Shown here: positions 12,585-23,229 of the stretch, one piece after another | Position numbering within the stretch: the first letter of the stretch is position 1 | How the letters are laid out: each line of letters opens with the position of its first letter | DNA from: Prostheceraeus crozeri | Taxonomy: Eukaryota; Platyhelminthes; Polycladida; Euryleptidae | Direction of reading: 5' to 3' | Assembly: GCA_907163375.1 (NCBI GenBank) | Contig: CAJQUW010001066.1 | Span: 1 to 64,000, forward strand | DNA: 64,000 bases | Program-made: the position numbers and the translations under genes | The notes under the pieces: model-generated | What the model saw: only the letters and a program-made list of their open reading frames with translations | Database searches by the model: none | Told to the model about the DNA's origin: nothing

Positions 12585-13190
12585 TTAATCCCGCCTAGGA
12601 GCAGAGTCCGCTATTTTAAAACTTTGCCTCCATTTGGCACGATCGACGGTGTCATCTTCCTTGGGGTTGACATTCTTCAAGTCCTCCTTCAGTCGTCGAT
12701 TCAAACATCGTCTCAGTGGTCGTCCCCGTAGTCGCCTGCCTAATGGACTGAGCAGCGTTGCGCTTTTGATCAGTGCAGAGGTCTTCATCTCAGCTACGTA
12801 ATGTTATGGCCCACACTAAAAAACTCTGTAGCAGAGTTTCTCCTCATCTTCATTGTGATAGGCACCGATAAACCCAATCGCTTTCGGGACGTCGGCGTTC
12901 GGATACGTGATCCCACCTTTGTATAGCCGAGTTGCGGCACCATCGCAGCATTCGCATTTCCCATGGTGCGGACGGGTTTGCTCCTGCTTCCCTGTGATGT
13001 CGGACAGCATGTTGCTCTCGTGGAGACGAGACTTGTGTGTACGATTGACCTGTAAACTTTCGACTTAAGGCGTTCAGGCAAGCGTCGGTTGCTGAGGATT
13101 CCTGCTGTACTGTCGCCACTATCAACCCTAGCTTTTAATCTCGGACTGTATGCGCGCCAATCGATGTTTATGGTCGAGTCCTGAGGTACT
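12585..13190 (-). mobile_element. RTE-like LINE, 3' end of RT ORF
   Basis: Minus-strand frames give the C-terminal tail shared by many endonuclease-reverse transcriptase LINEs of the RTE/BovB group. In order: an INIDWRA-like piece (about 13140-13180), RLPERLKSKVYRSIVHTSLV (about 13020-13090), MRMLRWC and DHVSNADVPKAIG (about 12880-12965), and finally GRPLRRCLNRRLKEDLKNVN..DRAKWRQ (12585-12788). The matching family order is RLKSK-YR, MRMLRW, DVRKALG, then GRPxxRWxxxxKEDL and DRxKWR. The blocks sit in different frames, so it is a 5'-truncated, decayed copy of about 600 bp. No tail repeat was identified. Confidence 0.72.
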
Positions 13191-13519
13191 TGAATTCTTC
13201 AGCTTTCTTTTCTTTAAATCTTCTCTGTCAATCCTTGATGTGTACTTCATAGTCTGATTTGAGGCCCCGCATTCCATGTACTACCATTCTTCCTTAGATA
13301 TCTGTGATTCTCAAAAAATAATATTGCTACGTATTTGCTTCATAAGCTTACAATCTACTATTTGTGTTAGCGATCACAAGTTTTGACACCAACTACTCAT
13401 TCAGCTAACGACTGCCCAAAATGGTCTATGCGTGCCTTATAGCAATCTAAAACTGAACATTTTAGCAGCATGGTCAACGACACGCAAGAGGCAGGTAAGC
13501 ACTAAAATGAGAACAGCCC
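13191..13519. other. short gene-free spacer
   Basis: Nothing recognisable between the LINE end and the fold-back element. Confidence 0.5.
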
Positions 13520-15960
13520 ACTAAAATCTCAGAGCTTATCACTACTTTGCCGGACCTAGCCCAAAACAAGGGAGTATGGCTCGTATACTTAAAGTATCAA
13601 AAGCGCATTCATACTTGTCTTTACAAAAATATTTTATCTACAAAAAATAATAAGTCTAATCAATAAAAGAATTGAAAAATCTCAACGGCGTAAGTCATTT
13701 TGTAAAATTAGAAATTGATGCTGTTGCTCTTCCAACTACTAGCTCTGCAATAACCGATGAAACAGTCTCAAATAATTAAACAGTGTCAATTAATTCTTCA
13801 TATCAATGTAAATTAAAAGTTCAATTGTGCTTACACTCGAAGAAAACATAAACAAAAGGGAAACTTTCCACTGATTTTCTTCAAACGTAATTTTATCACT
13901 GAGAACCAACACCAAATACCTCGAACTAGCCAAATTATAAAAAATTATGATGTGTCATTATGTATCTACAGAATCAAATTTGACAACACAGTCATCTTGT
14001 ATCCAACCAAATCGCTATTTAAAATTTCGATGAAAATTTCGTGTTTTCAAACTCATGATTCTTGAGAACCAGCCCCAAATTCTAAGAACCATCCAAAAAT
14101 AATCTGCGCATAAAAACCTCACTTAGATTCTAAATAAAAGTGTACCTCAACATGAAGAAATGTGAAAATACAATAAAAATTTGCATCTGCACTTCAACTT
14201 CATTGGCCTACTATAGCTGTCACGAATCAACACCGAAAACTGCTAACCACCCAAGTAATGAAAGCTCAAATGTATATACAACCACTACTATGTAACACAA
14301 GTTTGATGCATTTCATTTTTTCCATAGTAGGTTCAATCACAAATGAGAATATTATGCCATCAAGTATACTTATCGCCGCTTTTGTTCGAACAAGTGTGAA
14401 AGCATACTGGGAAAACCTGCCCCAATCTCATCATGTGAACCAACCTCAAAAATAGATAATAATTGAGATCAAGCTTCACTAGAAAAGTACTCAACATATC
14501 TTGTCGATTGCATGCAATGGACATAAGGAAACAGAAAAACATCTGATATTTTGGATAGTCATCAAAATTAGTATTTGCCAAAACCGACTAAACCCAAATC
14601 ATGAGAACTTAACCCTAAAATGACAATCCACTGAAGTATGAATAACTTTATGAAAGTGATTAAAAATCTTATTTCATGTTTGCTACTATTGACCAGACAT
14701 TAGCAAGATAAATTCATTTTACGTAGGTCATCTCATTGCATCAAAACAACAGGGTCAGCATGTGTTAGACTCATCACCAAGATCCTCAAAGTAGGCCTAT
14801 TGCATGCATCAAAGGCTAGGAAACCTTTATAAGCTTGTCAACAGAAATAAAAAGTTCTTTATCAAAAATGATGCATTAATTATATATAAGTCAAATGAAG
14901 TAAACGTGGTCATTGAGATGAACGTGTCCATGTTCACCATATCATTGTCAGCATGCAAACATGTGCTTCAAAAAAGACATCCATGGAGAGAGAATTATTT
15001 TTCAAATCAGCACAGAAAAAACCTCGCCTATACTTGGACAGAATGTATAAAAAAACCTGGCACGAAAGTTTTGTGATATAAAGTCTATTTACGAATCATT
15101 TCAGACATTTTTAAAAAATTTTGTTTGAGAGATGATGGCATTTGTATGTTCCAGTTGGATTTTTATGCATCAGAGCATGAAATACACGCATTTCGTTTGC
15201 ATACGTTACAAGCACATGCGTGTTTCATGTCCCGTTGCAAGTCAGGTTTGGGTTTAGTGGGTTGCAAATCACATTTCATGACTCTGCAAAATTCAGATGT
15301 TTTCTGTTTCCTTATGTCAACATGCAATCGACAGGATATGTTGTACTTTTCTAGTGAAGCTTGATCTCAATATTCATATTTTGAGTTGTTCGCAGAGATT
15401 GGGGCAGGTTCCCAGTTGCTTCCACTTTTTTCGAAAGTGCGAAAGTATTTGATGGAATATTCTTTGTGATTCCTACTATGGAAAAAATGAAATGCATCAA
15501 ACTTGTGTTACATAGTAGTGGTTGTATATACATTTGAGCTTTCATTACTTGGGTGGTTTGCAGTTTTCGGTGCTGGCTCGTGACAATTTGGTTGGATACA
15601 AGATGACTGTGTTGTCAAATTTGATTCTGTAGATACATAATGATACATCATAATTTTTTATAATTTGGCTAGTTCGAGGTATTTGGTGTTGGTTCTCAGT
15701 GATAAAATTACGTTTGAAGAAAATCAGTGGAAAGTTTCCCTTTTGTTTATGTTTTCTTCGAGTGTAAGCACAATTGAACTTTTAATTTACATTGATATGA
15801 AGAATTAATTGGCACTGCTTAATTATTTGGACTGTTCTCGGTTATTGCAGCTAGTTGGGAGCAACAGCATCAATTCTAATTTACAAAAGATTTACGCCGT
15901 TGAGACTTTTCAATTTTGCAAAGTTGTCAAAGTTGTGATAAGCTCTGAGTTTTGGCTAGT
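13520..15960. mobile_element. fold-back element with ~0.7-1.1 kb inverted arms
   Basis: The left arm, about 13520-14600, is the inverted counterpart of about 15245-15960. Anchors are CTCAACGGCGTAA near 13680 with TTACGCCGTTGAG near 15893, and TGAAAGCTCAAATG at 14258 with CATTTGAGCTTTCA at 15530. GAAACAGAAAAACATCTGA near 14528 matches TCAGATGTTTTCTGTTTC near 15296. The left arm carries two extra blocks (about 13555-13660 and 14016-14220) absent from the right. The central loop (14600-15245) has no conserved coding. Arms this long and loosely matched suggest an old TIR or fold-back DNA transposon, or an inverted duplication. A clean target duplication was not found. Confidence 0.75.
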
Positions 15961-17273
15961 CATCAATTTACTAGCTTCCAAAAGGAACCCAACAATTACA
16001 CCGGCAGAGCTGCTACAATTTTGGTATCGCGGATATCACATCAGTTGCGCCGTTATTCTTGGTTGCCTCTTAAAGCAAAGAATTTATCAACGAAAAATGA
16101 AGAACACTGATTTAGCCTTTACTATAGAGTGCTTTGGCGTCGCTTGTAGTGGAGAAATAAATTTGCTTCAATAAGAAATTGGTGAATTTCTCATAAAAAC
16201 TGAGGAGAAAAATCAAGAGCAGGAGAGGCGAAGTATCACATAGCAACGAGGTTTGGTGCATTCTGATACATAAATCATGCTATAATGAGTAATCTAGATT
16301 ATCTTACAGGTGAGAGACTTGAGGCATGATAATCGACTTGAATAAATGCTGTACCGGGCTCGGTCGGTAAAATAACCGGGAGACCAAAATTTACTGGCTC
16401 AATTCAGTGCAAGAGCAACTGCCTACGCAAAATTCAATAGTAGATCCAATGAAAGTATATCTCACCGTTGAGAATTCATGAGTTAGTTCCTCTAATACCT
16501 CGGGTGGTATCTTATATGAAGACATTTTCAACACTCAGAATTAACAGCTGTAGTGACAAAAAAATTTTTCCCCGATTTCAAGCAATGCACAAAATCTGTA
16601 CGATAATTTAGTTGACTAATTCAAACAACACGAATTGATACGTATGAATGTTAATTTTATGCATTTGACTCATGTAGAGCTGGATTAATCAATCAAAATC
16701 CGAACAATTAACTTTTTTGATGTTAACATAATCATAATCACGTCATTGAAATTTATTTCAATCATTGAAACTTTGATCAGTCGTTTATCATAATCAAAAT
16801 CACGTTATTTAGTCAGCAAATTTGATTTGTGTCAGCCGAACATCAGTTGAGATCAGAATTTGGCTGCCAGAATGTTCCAGAATTGGTGTCCGATGTTGCT
16901 CGGTCTAGACGTCATATTGCGCATCCAGCCTTAATACACCATAGGTTTTTTGAAGGCTATGAAAATTCTGAAAAAAAAGTTTCAATGAAGTATTTGAATC
17001 CATTGATATGATTGGGCTGCAGTGAGTGACAAGTTCATGAAAATCTTGAACTCCGATCATTTCAAGTTCACGAAATTAAAAAAAAAATAAACGCCGCTCA
17101 GCTCAAGTTCAGCAATTAGTCCATTTCATTCACTTCACGTTTACTTTTCCTTTCGTTCATTTCCCGTTTACTTCAAAAGTAATTTTGAAATGTTCTTTGA
17201 CTACATATCTATCTATAGTTCATCGCCTCTTTCACATGTCTAAATGTTTCAGTAAGCTATTACGAACTGTATC
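15961..17273. other. gene-free spacer with low-complexity words
   Basis: Contains repeated ATCATAATCA-type words (16720-16820) and a GAACTTGAA/TTCAAGTTC cluster (17030-17120). The latter recurs in modified form at about 47195-47335, suggesting a shared short repeat. No gene. Confidence 0.45.
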
Positions 17274-18321
17274 TAGTGATGAAAATTTTCCGGAAAATTT
17301 TGAATGAAAATTTTCCATGGAAAATTATGCAAAAAATTGGAAAATTTTGGCAATTGTGGAAAATTTTGGAAAATTTTGAAAGTTTTGATTTTTTTGATAG
17401 GCCCTATCATTTGACGCTTCAACTGCCATGGAAGCTGCGTACCAATAAATTGGGTCTAAAACTCTTGATTTCATCATTATTTGGATTAAAGCGATCGCAG
17501 CAATACGATTTCCGTCCTCGGATTTTAGAACATTCCTTAGCCACCGCAGTGATAAATTGTTAGCATTTTTAATTATCACACAGACACCGTTTGGGATAAT
17601 GTGAATCTTGCTTTACAATAGGGGTATAATTTCATGCAATGTGAAAGATCTGGAGCAAAAATAATGTACTTTATTTTGGAGTTTGCTAATTGTTAGCTTG
17701 AAAGTTAATTGCTTTATTATGCAGCGTCGATCAGTGACACAAATTCTTCATGTGTTGATGAAGATGTGATGAAGTATAAGCACACAGTCCACGCAGCATT
17801 CATGATCGACCAAATTGGAAGAAGTAAAGACTGCAAACTCGTGAGATATTTGGAAACTAAAGATAGCATATGTGTGATGAGTAATGATAGCTTCAAACTT
17901 CAGGCGCATTGTCCGATATCTTCGTTGAGGATACACATCCTCCATTTCTAGTTCAGATGGTTCAGATAGTTCCAAATCGATTTCATATCTGCCCAAATGA
18001 ATTTCAATTATGATCTAGATGATTTGGAGATCTCCAGTTCAATCAAAATCTTTTCAAAGTTGAGCCTGTGACAGATATCTGAAATTCAGCAAGAGAAATT
18101 TAAAATCCATCTTATGTCTGAAATTCATTTGGAAAGATTTGAAATGGAAATGGTAAAGGTGCAGTTGCGGTACCAAAAGTTAACATACAGGGATGATAGA
18201 GAAGTTTTCGGACTTTGAATATTACGTAGTCTTTTTAAACGACTATAATAAGTCTCCAAAACAAAGGACAAAACGTCAATCACCGAAAAATAAATTTCAA
18301 AATTTTCCATTTGCATCACTA
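17274..18321 (+). mobile_element. hAT family X, copy 1 (1048 bp, whole)
   Basis: Ends TAGTGATG (17274) and CATCACTA (to 18321) are inverted, of the TAGNG type seen in hAT elements. They are flanked by an identical 8-bp duplication ACTGTATC at 17266-17273 and 18322-18329. The first 100 bp are made of AAAATTTTCC/GGAAAATTTT words. A frame at 17709-17951 is shared with other X copies but has no recognisable domain, so X is probably non-autonomous. Copies 2 and 3 are at 18527-46998 (interrupted) and 47823-53540 (interrupted). Confidence 0.88.
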
Positions 18322-18875
18322 ACTGTATCTAATGTCGTTGCAATTCGGAGAATTATGGCTTATGGCTTGACAGCACCATTGCCTTTCCTCCTTGACATAA
18401 TGGCAATTGCATGAAGATCTATTTGTATAATTATCCGTAGTAAATGAGATAGCACTACAATTTGCAAAGATCAATCCTAAAGTAGGCCTACAGTTATGTC
18501 ACAAAATTGTCGTTGTTTAGTCACTCAGTGATGCAAAAGAAAAATTTTCCATTGGAAAATTTTGAAATTTACTTTTCGGTGATTGACGTTTTTGCCTTAT
18601 TAAATTATTGTTTTGGAGACTCATTATAGTCGTTTGAAAAGACTAGTAATATTCAAAGACCGAAAACTTCTCAATATATATATATATAACTTCTCAAAAT
18701 ATTCAAAGACCGATAGATCTATCATCCCTGTATGTTAACTTTTGTAACCAACTTTTTGCACCTTTTCCATGTCTATTTCAGATTTTTCCAAATGAATTTC
18801 AGACATAAGATGGATTTCAGATTTCTCTTGCTGAATTTCATATATCTGTCACTGGCTCAACTTTGAAAAGATTTT

Positions 18876-20560
18876 AGTAGTAATAAAACGGCGAACACTC
18901 GACCGGCGCGCCCCCCTCTGGAACGACAGAGGTGGTGGTCGGCCGCCGTGGTGCTTCGAGTCTGACTCCCCCCCTCTGGAACGACAGAGGTCTGTCGTGG
19001 TGTGCCGGCCAGGTTGGTCCATGTTCACAAAATGTTCGCTGACGACCCCCCCCCTCGAAAACGACAGAGTGTGAAACTCGGTTGAGTTGGCCTCGGGTTG
19101 ACGTGGGCGACCGCCTAGGTTGACGTGGGCGGCCGTCTAGGTTGTCGTGGTGGAATGGAGCAACGGACTTTAGATTCGTGATCAGCGTAAAATTCTGCAT
19201 CGGTATGGTGAATTTGAAAGCAATCGGCGAGAAAAAATGTTTCCTCAAAATTTTGACAGAGTTAAAATGTTGGACGTTTTGGACTGTAGCGCCAAAACGA
19301 AGCATCGGATGGGAAAACGGAGGTCAGATTCGGAATCAGCGTCAAATTCTGCATCTGTATGGTGAATTTGAAAGCAATCGGAGAGAAAAATTTTCGCTGA
19401 CGTCCCCCCCTCGGGAGAGCTAGCTTCGATCTTGGCTTCCAGTGGACGGATGGAGACGTATGATAGCTCGTTTGAAAGCTAAGAGTGAGACGAATTCAGT
19501 GTTGAAATTTCTTGTCAATCGGTTTAGTCGTTTAGAAGTTAGAGCAGAAACAAGATCTACCAGATTTCGTGAATTGGCGAAAAAACGACAGAGTTAGAAT
19601 TTTGGACGTTTTGGGCTGCAGCTTCAAAACGAAGCATCGGATGGGAAAACGGATTTCAGATTTGGAATCAGCGTCAAATTCTCTATCAACATGGTGAGTT
19701 TCAAGTCAATCGGAGAGAAAAATTTTCGCTGACGTACCCCCCCCCTCGGCACCAACCTTCCAACTTTGCTTCTAGTGGACGGATTTTGTCGTGCAATAGC
19801 TCGTTTGAAAGCTAAGAGTGAGACAAATTCACTGAAAGAATCGGCTTGCTCATATCTGTCTTCGTTTAGATGTGAGACGCCATTTAAGATTTTGGGACAT
19901 TGGCGAAAAACGACAGAGTTAGAATTTTGGACGTTTTGGGCTGTAGCTTCCAAACGAAGCATCGGATTGGAAAACGGATTTCAGATTTGGAATCAGCATG
20001 AAATTCTCTATCAACATGGTGAGTTTCAAGTCAATCGGAGAGAAAAATTTTTGCTGACGTCCCCCCCACGTCACCAACCTTCCAACTTTGCTTCTAGTGG
20101 ACGGATTTTGTCGTGCAATAGCTCGTTTGAAAGCTAAGAGTGAGACAAATTCACTGAAAGAATCGGCTTGTTCATATCTGTCTTCGTTTAGATGTGAGAC
20201 GCCGTTTAAGATTTTGGGACATTGGCGAAAAACGACAGAGTTAGAATTTTGGACGTTTTGGGCTGTAGCTTCCAAACGAAGCATCGGATTGGAAAACGGA
20301 TTTCAGATTTGGAATCAGCATGAAATTCTCTATCAACATGGTGACTTTCAAGTCAATCGGAGAGAAAAAATTTTCAACATTTTTCGAAAAAACGACAGAG
20401 TTAGAATTTTTGCAATGGCTGTTGGCTGTAGAGCCAAATCGAAGCATCGGATGGGAAAATGGAGGCCACATTCGGATTGAGCGTCAAATTCTACATGGTA
20501 ATGGTGTATTTCCAGCTCCATCGGAGCACTAGCACCGGAGATAGACGGATTTAAAGATTT
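18876..20560. repeat. left subterminal repeat block, ~322-bp tandem units
   Basis: The outermost 250 bp is G/C-rich with short repeats (GGAACGACAGAGG at about 18918 and 18976) and C-runs. It then becomes imperfect tandem units with a period near 322 bp (the same segment starts at 19766 and 20088). Each unit holds AAACGAAGCATCGGA, ATGGTGAGTTTCAAGTCAATCGGAGAGAAAAA and GAACGTC/GACGTCCCCCC-type words. Open frames within the units follow the repeat and are not considered genes. Equivalent blocks end both right-arm copies. Confidence 0.85.
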
Positions 20561-20572
20561 GGATGATGGGTA

Positions 20573-20661
20573 TTACGTCATCAGCTGATCGCCACACACT
20601 ATATAAGCTGGGAACCGACAGAGACTTGTCATTAAGACGAGAGCGATTGTCAGAGGTAGGT
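20573..20661 (+). promoter_or_regulatory. promoter 1 (left): CRE-like site, E-box, TATA, donor
   Basis: TTACGTCA (20573-20580, CRE/ATF-like), CAGCTG (20582-20587, E-box) and TATATAAG (20600-20607) sit in a 35-bp block. About 50 bp downstream AGAG|GTAGGT (20656) is a 5' splice-like signal. The whole block recurs in R1 and R2. The long non-coding stretch to the acceptor before the 21762 ATG would then be an intron of about 1.1 kb. Inference from motifs only. Confidence 0.65.
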
Positions 20662-21761
20662 CGTCTCTCTGAGCTCCGATGATAGCTTCGGACATTCCAA
20701 ATTCCGAGTTTCTGTAAGAAACCGACTTAGAAAATTTCATTGCTGATATCAGCTAAGGCGTCAGACTTAGAGGTTAGCCAGGAGATGGTCTTCGTCTCCA
20801 GGCCATAAAAGACTCCAAAACTTTAAAGGCTTGTAACTTTGCTTCTACAAGTCCGTTTGACTTGATTCAAAAAAGGTTCGGTCGCTATTGACCTTCTCTA
20901 AGTAATAGACTACTTATAAATTTTCATAAGTAGTGCTAAAAAGTTAAAAAATTTAAATTCACTAGTTTTGGAGGTTTTCTGGGGTTTTCGACCCTGCTGA
21001 AGTCAATGAAAGCATTTTTAATGATGTCTGAGCCAGTCGTCTCATGGTATAAGCGGCTTTTCACTGAAAGCGAGCAAGGCACGGAGAGTTTTGCTGTAAT
21101 ATTCCACTGACAGGGTGTTCCTTCGGGACGGCGGACGATGCCGTAGTGATAAGTGTGGCAAGGGAGTGTGTCATAGTTTAGACCGTAACCGCTGGGACAA
21201 CTCATGTCTCATGTTGGGCATTTGACACAGTTCTCAACGTAGCACTTTGAACGCCAATCGGTTGAGTCTTAGCTATCTTGTCATGGGTGGCCTCTAAACA
21301 TCTCCATTGCAAAACGCTGGTGAATCAAGCTCTCTACGGCTTGCTATCAAGCTAATCAAAGCAATAACTTGGGATGTTTCCTCAAGGTTTTCAAGTATGC
21401 TGAGTTCAAATCTGCTATCAGATTTAAAATTTAACTAAGTCTAAGGCAGCTTTGAGGAGTTAGATCCCAGCTACTGTTCACTACCTTTGACTCGGCGTTG
21501 CTGTTACCACTTCGGGGCAGTGACAATGATGTCTTAAGCTGTAAATAGCGGGTATCGGGGAAGATCTCTCACTTCCCTAGTGATCAGTACAAGGCCTTCG
21601 GGCTGTCGACGGGATCGAGTGCCACTCACTACACTCAAATCTATCATTCCTCACTAACTGTAAAAATCATTGTTTCCGTTTTTATAAACTAGGAATCAAT
21701 CGTTTGCTATCCAAACGTTTACGGACTTATAATCACTGTTTTCCCCTTTTCACTTCAGAAA
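20662..21761 (+). other. intron-like leader region (left)
   Basis: About 1.1 kb with no plus-strand frame of note, ending in TTTTCCCCTTTTCACTTCAG (to 21758), a strong branch/pyrimidine/AG acceptor shape three bases before the ATG at 21762. It is conserved in all three copies. It includes a 20-bp-scale CTACTTATAAA/TTTATAAGTAG-type hairpin near 20905-20935. Confidence 0.5.
20936..21205 (-). CDS. 89-aa antisense frame (left copy)
   Basis: Open frame inside the intron-like leader, opposite to the other genes, starting MSCPSGYGLNYDTLPCHTY. It has Cys at 3, 16, 32 and 44 and no transmembrane segment or known domain. The same frame is at 35308-35577 (R1) and, with a different C-terminus, at 42530-42772 (R2). 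Being open in all three young copies is weak evidence for coding. It may be chance. Confidence 0.25.
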   Translation of the reverse strand: MSCPSGYGLNYDTLPCHTYHYGIVRRPEGTPCQWNITAKLSVPCSLSVKSRLYHETTGSDIIKNAFIDFSRVENPRKPPKLVNLNFLTF

Positions 21762-22010
21762 ATGGTTAACTACAATAATCCCAAGACGGCTTTCAAGCTC
21801 TGCGTTTGCAGAAAAATCTTTCTCAGTGATGCCTTTAAGAAACACTCTTGTGTGAATAAGCGAATGGTAGGGGGCATTCGATACTTTTGCAGCAGCCATA
21901 ATACATCTCGCCTTGTCGAGACGTTACCGGAGTGGCATGCGAAGCATAGCAGTTGCAGTCAACCAGAGCTGACTGAGAGACGAAGCAAAGTCTCTTCAGC
22001 TCAGAGTTAA
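21762..22010 (+). CDS. gene A, Cys/His protein (left, shorter copy)
   Basis: Left-arm copy of gene A (see R1 at 34272-34751). It keeps the N-terminal Cys/His region directly after the splice-acceptor-like AG at 21758. Being shorter than the right-arm copies, this arm looks more decayed here. Confidence 0.55.
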   Translation: MVNYNNPKTAFKLCVCRKIFLSDAFKKHSCVNKRMVGGIRYFCSSHNTSRLVETLPEWHAKHSSCSQPELTERRSKVSSAQS

Positions 22011-22339
22011 AAGCTCTGGAGACTCAGTGCGCTGTCGAGTCTATCGCGTCAGCAGAGCCTCCCTCATCTAGTGTGCCAGTAAAGGCTCTCTCACCCACCC
22101 CGATTGAGTCTTCTCCGAAGTCGAGTAAATCCTCCTCTAGCGATGAGTCGGCTACTAGTAGCAGCGACAGTGAGGAAGAGGAGGAGGACGAAAAAGGCTC
22201 GGCGAAGGCTGACCTAGTCGAGAGTGTCTATCCTCGATAGCGAGGTAGAGGCGGTGAGGGAAGTCGACCTCGATAGCGAGGTGCAGACGGCTAAGTCATC
22301 GAGCATGGTGGGATTGCGCCTCAATGTCGCAACTTCATT

Positions 22340-22594
22340 ATGCGCCCACCACTGGTCGATGACTATGACAAGCTGAAGAATGAGTTGGCAGTGTGGAAGA
22401 GCGACTGTTTCTTCTATAAAGCGAGTTCCGAGAACCTCTCGCGAGTCACTCAGGAGCTCAAGAAGACTCAAGCTAGTCTTCTTGAGAAAGAAGGAGAGCT
22501 CGATCGCGAGAGGTTCTCGTACCTCGCTAGTAAGGCCAGAGAAGAACAGCTCCTGATCGAGAGAGAGAGAGAGAGAGTCAGGAGAAGGAGTTGA
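22340..22594 (+). CDS. gene B, coiled-coil frame (left, shorter copy)
   Basis: Left-arm version of the coiled-coil frame at 33923-34288. It starts at the internal MRPPLVDDYDKLKNELAV and runs through the charged heptad region. See the R1 entry for features. Confidence 0.5.
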   Translation: MRPPLVDDYDKLKNELAVWKSDCFFYKASSENLSRVTQELKKTQASLLEKEGELDRERFSYLASKAREEQLLIERERERVRRRS

Positions 22595-22908
22595 GAAAGA
22601 TGAGGGAGGAGGTGGAAGGGCTGCGAAAGCAGTTGGGGAAGGTGGTGGCGACTAATCAGGAGCTGCACCAACAAGTGAAGAGTAACAGTACTCGACGATC
22701 AAGTCGCCTCCACATTCCCCTAGATAAGAAAGGAGGTGTGCCCGCAAGACCGCTCCTCTGTGAACGTGGCAGAGACGAAATGTGTTACAGCAGGACTAAA
22801 AAAGGTATCGAATGCCTTCATTTTACATTCGACCATAAGGAGGCAATCACAGGATTCCTGTTCGAACCACGTCCGGAGAAGATCTGTAAGTTAAAACAAG
22901 TAACTTAG
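22591..22908 (+). CDS. gene C, basic coiled-coil/Cys frame (left copy)
   Basis: This copy is 105 codons. It starts with a Leu/Lys/Glu helix (MRKMREEVEGLRKQLGKV), then a basic RRSSRLHIP patch, then a C-terminal block with CYSRTKKGIECLHFTF. A GTAAGT at 22886 and a pyrimidine-rich TTTCTTTACAG ending at 22945 bound a 60-bp intron-like segment, so the true 3' end is probably in a following exon. No known family. Confidence 0.55.
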   Translation: MRKMREEVEGLRKQLGKVVATNQELHQQVKSNSTRRSSRLHIPLDKKGGVPARPLLCERGRDEMCYSRTKKGIECLHFTFDHKEAITGFLFEPRPEKICKLKQVT

Positions 22909-23229
22909 AGTTCAAGATGATAACTAACAACTTCTTTCTTTACAGATATCAATGAGAAGCGCCCACCTGCTTCCGTCAACGAGCCGGAGGCGAAGCGGCA
23001 AGCTTGAGTCCCATATTCCTCCAATCATTCCCGAGAACGACCCATGGGCTCTCTTAAGGGCCAACCTTCTAATGCAGCTAAAGCGGTCCCAAGCCGCCAC
23101 ATATCTACGGATATGGAATGCAGATGGGAAGAAAAATGATGAATGAATGAAGGGAGGACATTCATGCGCCACACGCAACACATCACAGACTTTCTCTCTT
23201 ATTGCTAGTGAACAAGCTCTTGTCGGTGT

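Noticed and set aside
17709-17951. 80-codon frame in family X (also 46271-46582)
   Set aside because: Shared only because X copies are shared. No domain, and the third copy does not keep it open.
19624-20480. Frames of 112-130 codons in the subterminal repeats
   Set aside because: They reappear on both strands of every 322-bp unit, as expected for G/C-containing repeats with few stops, and cross unit borders.
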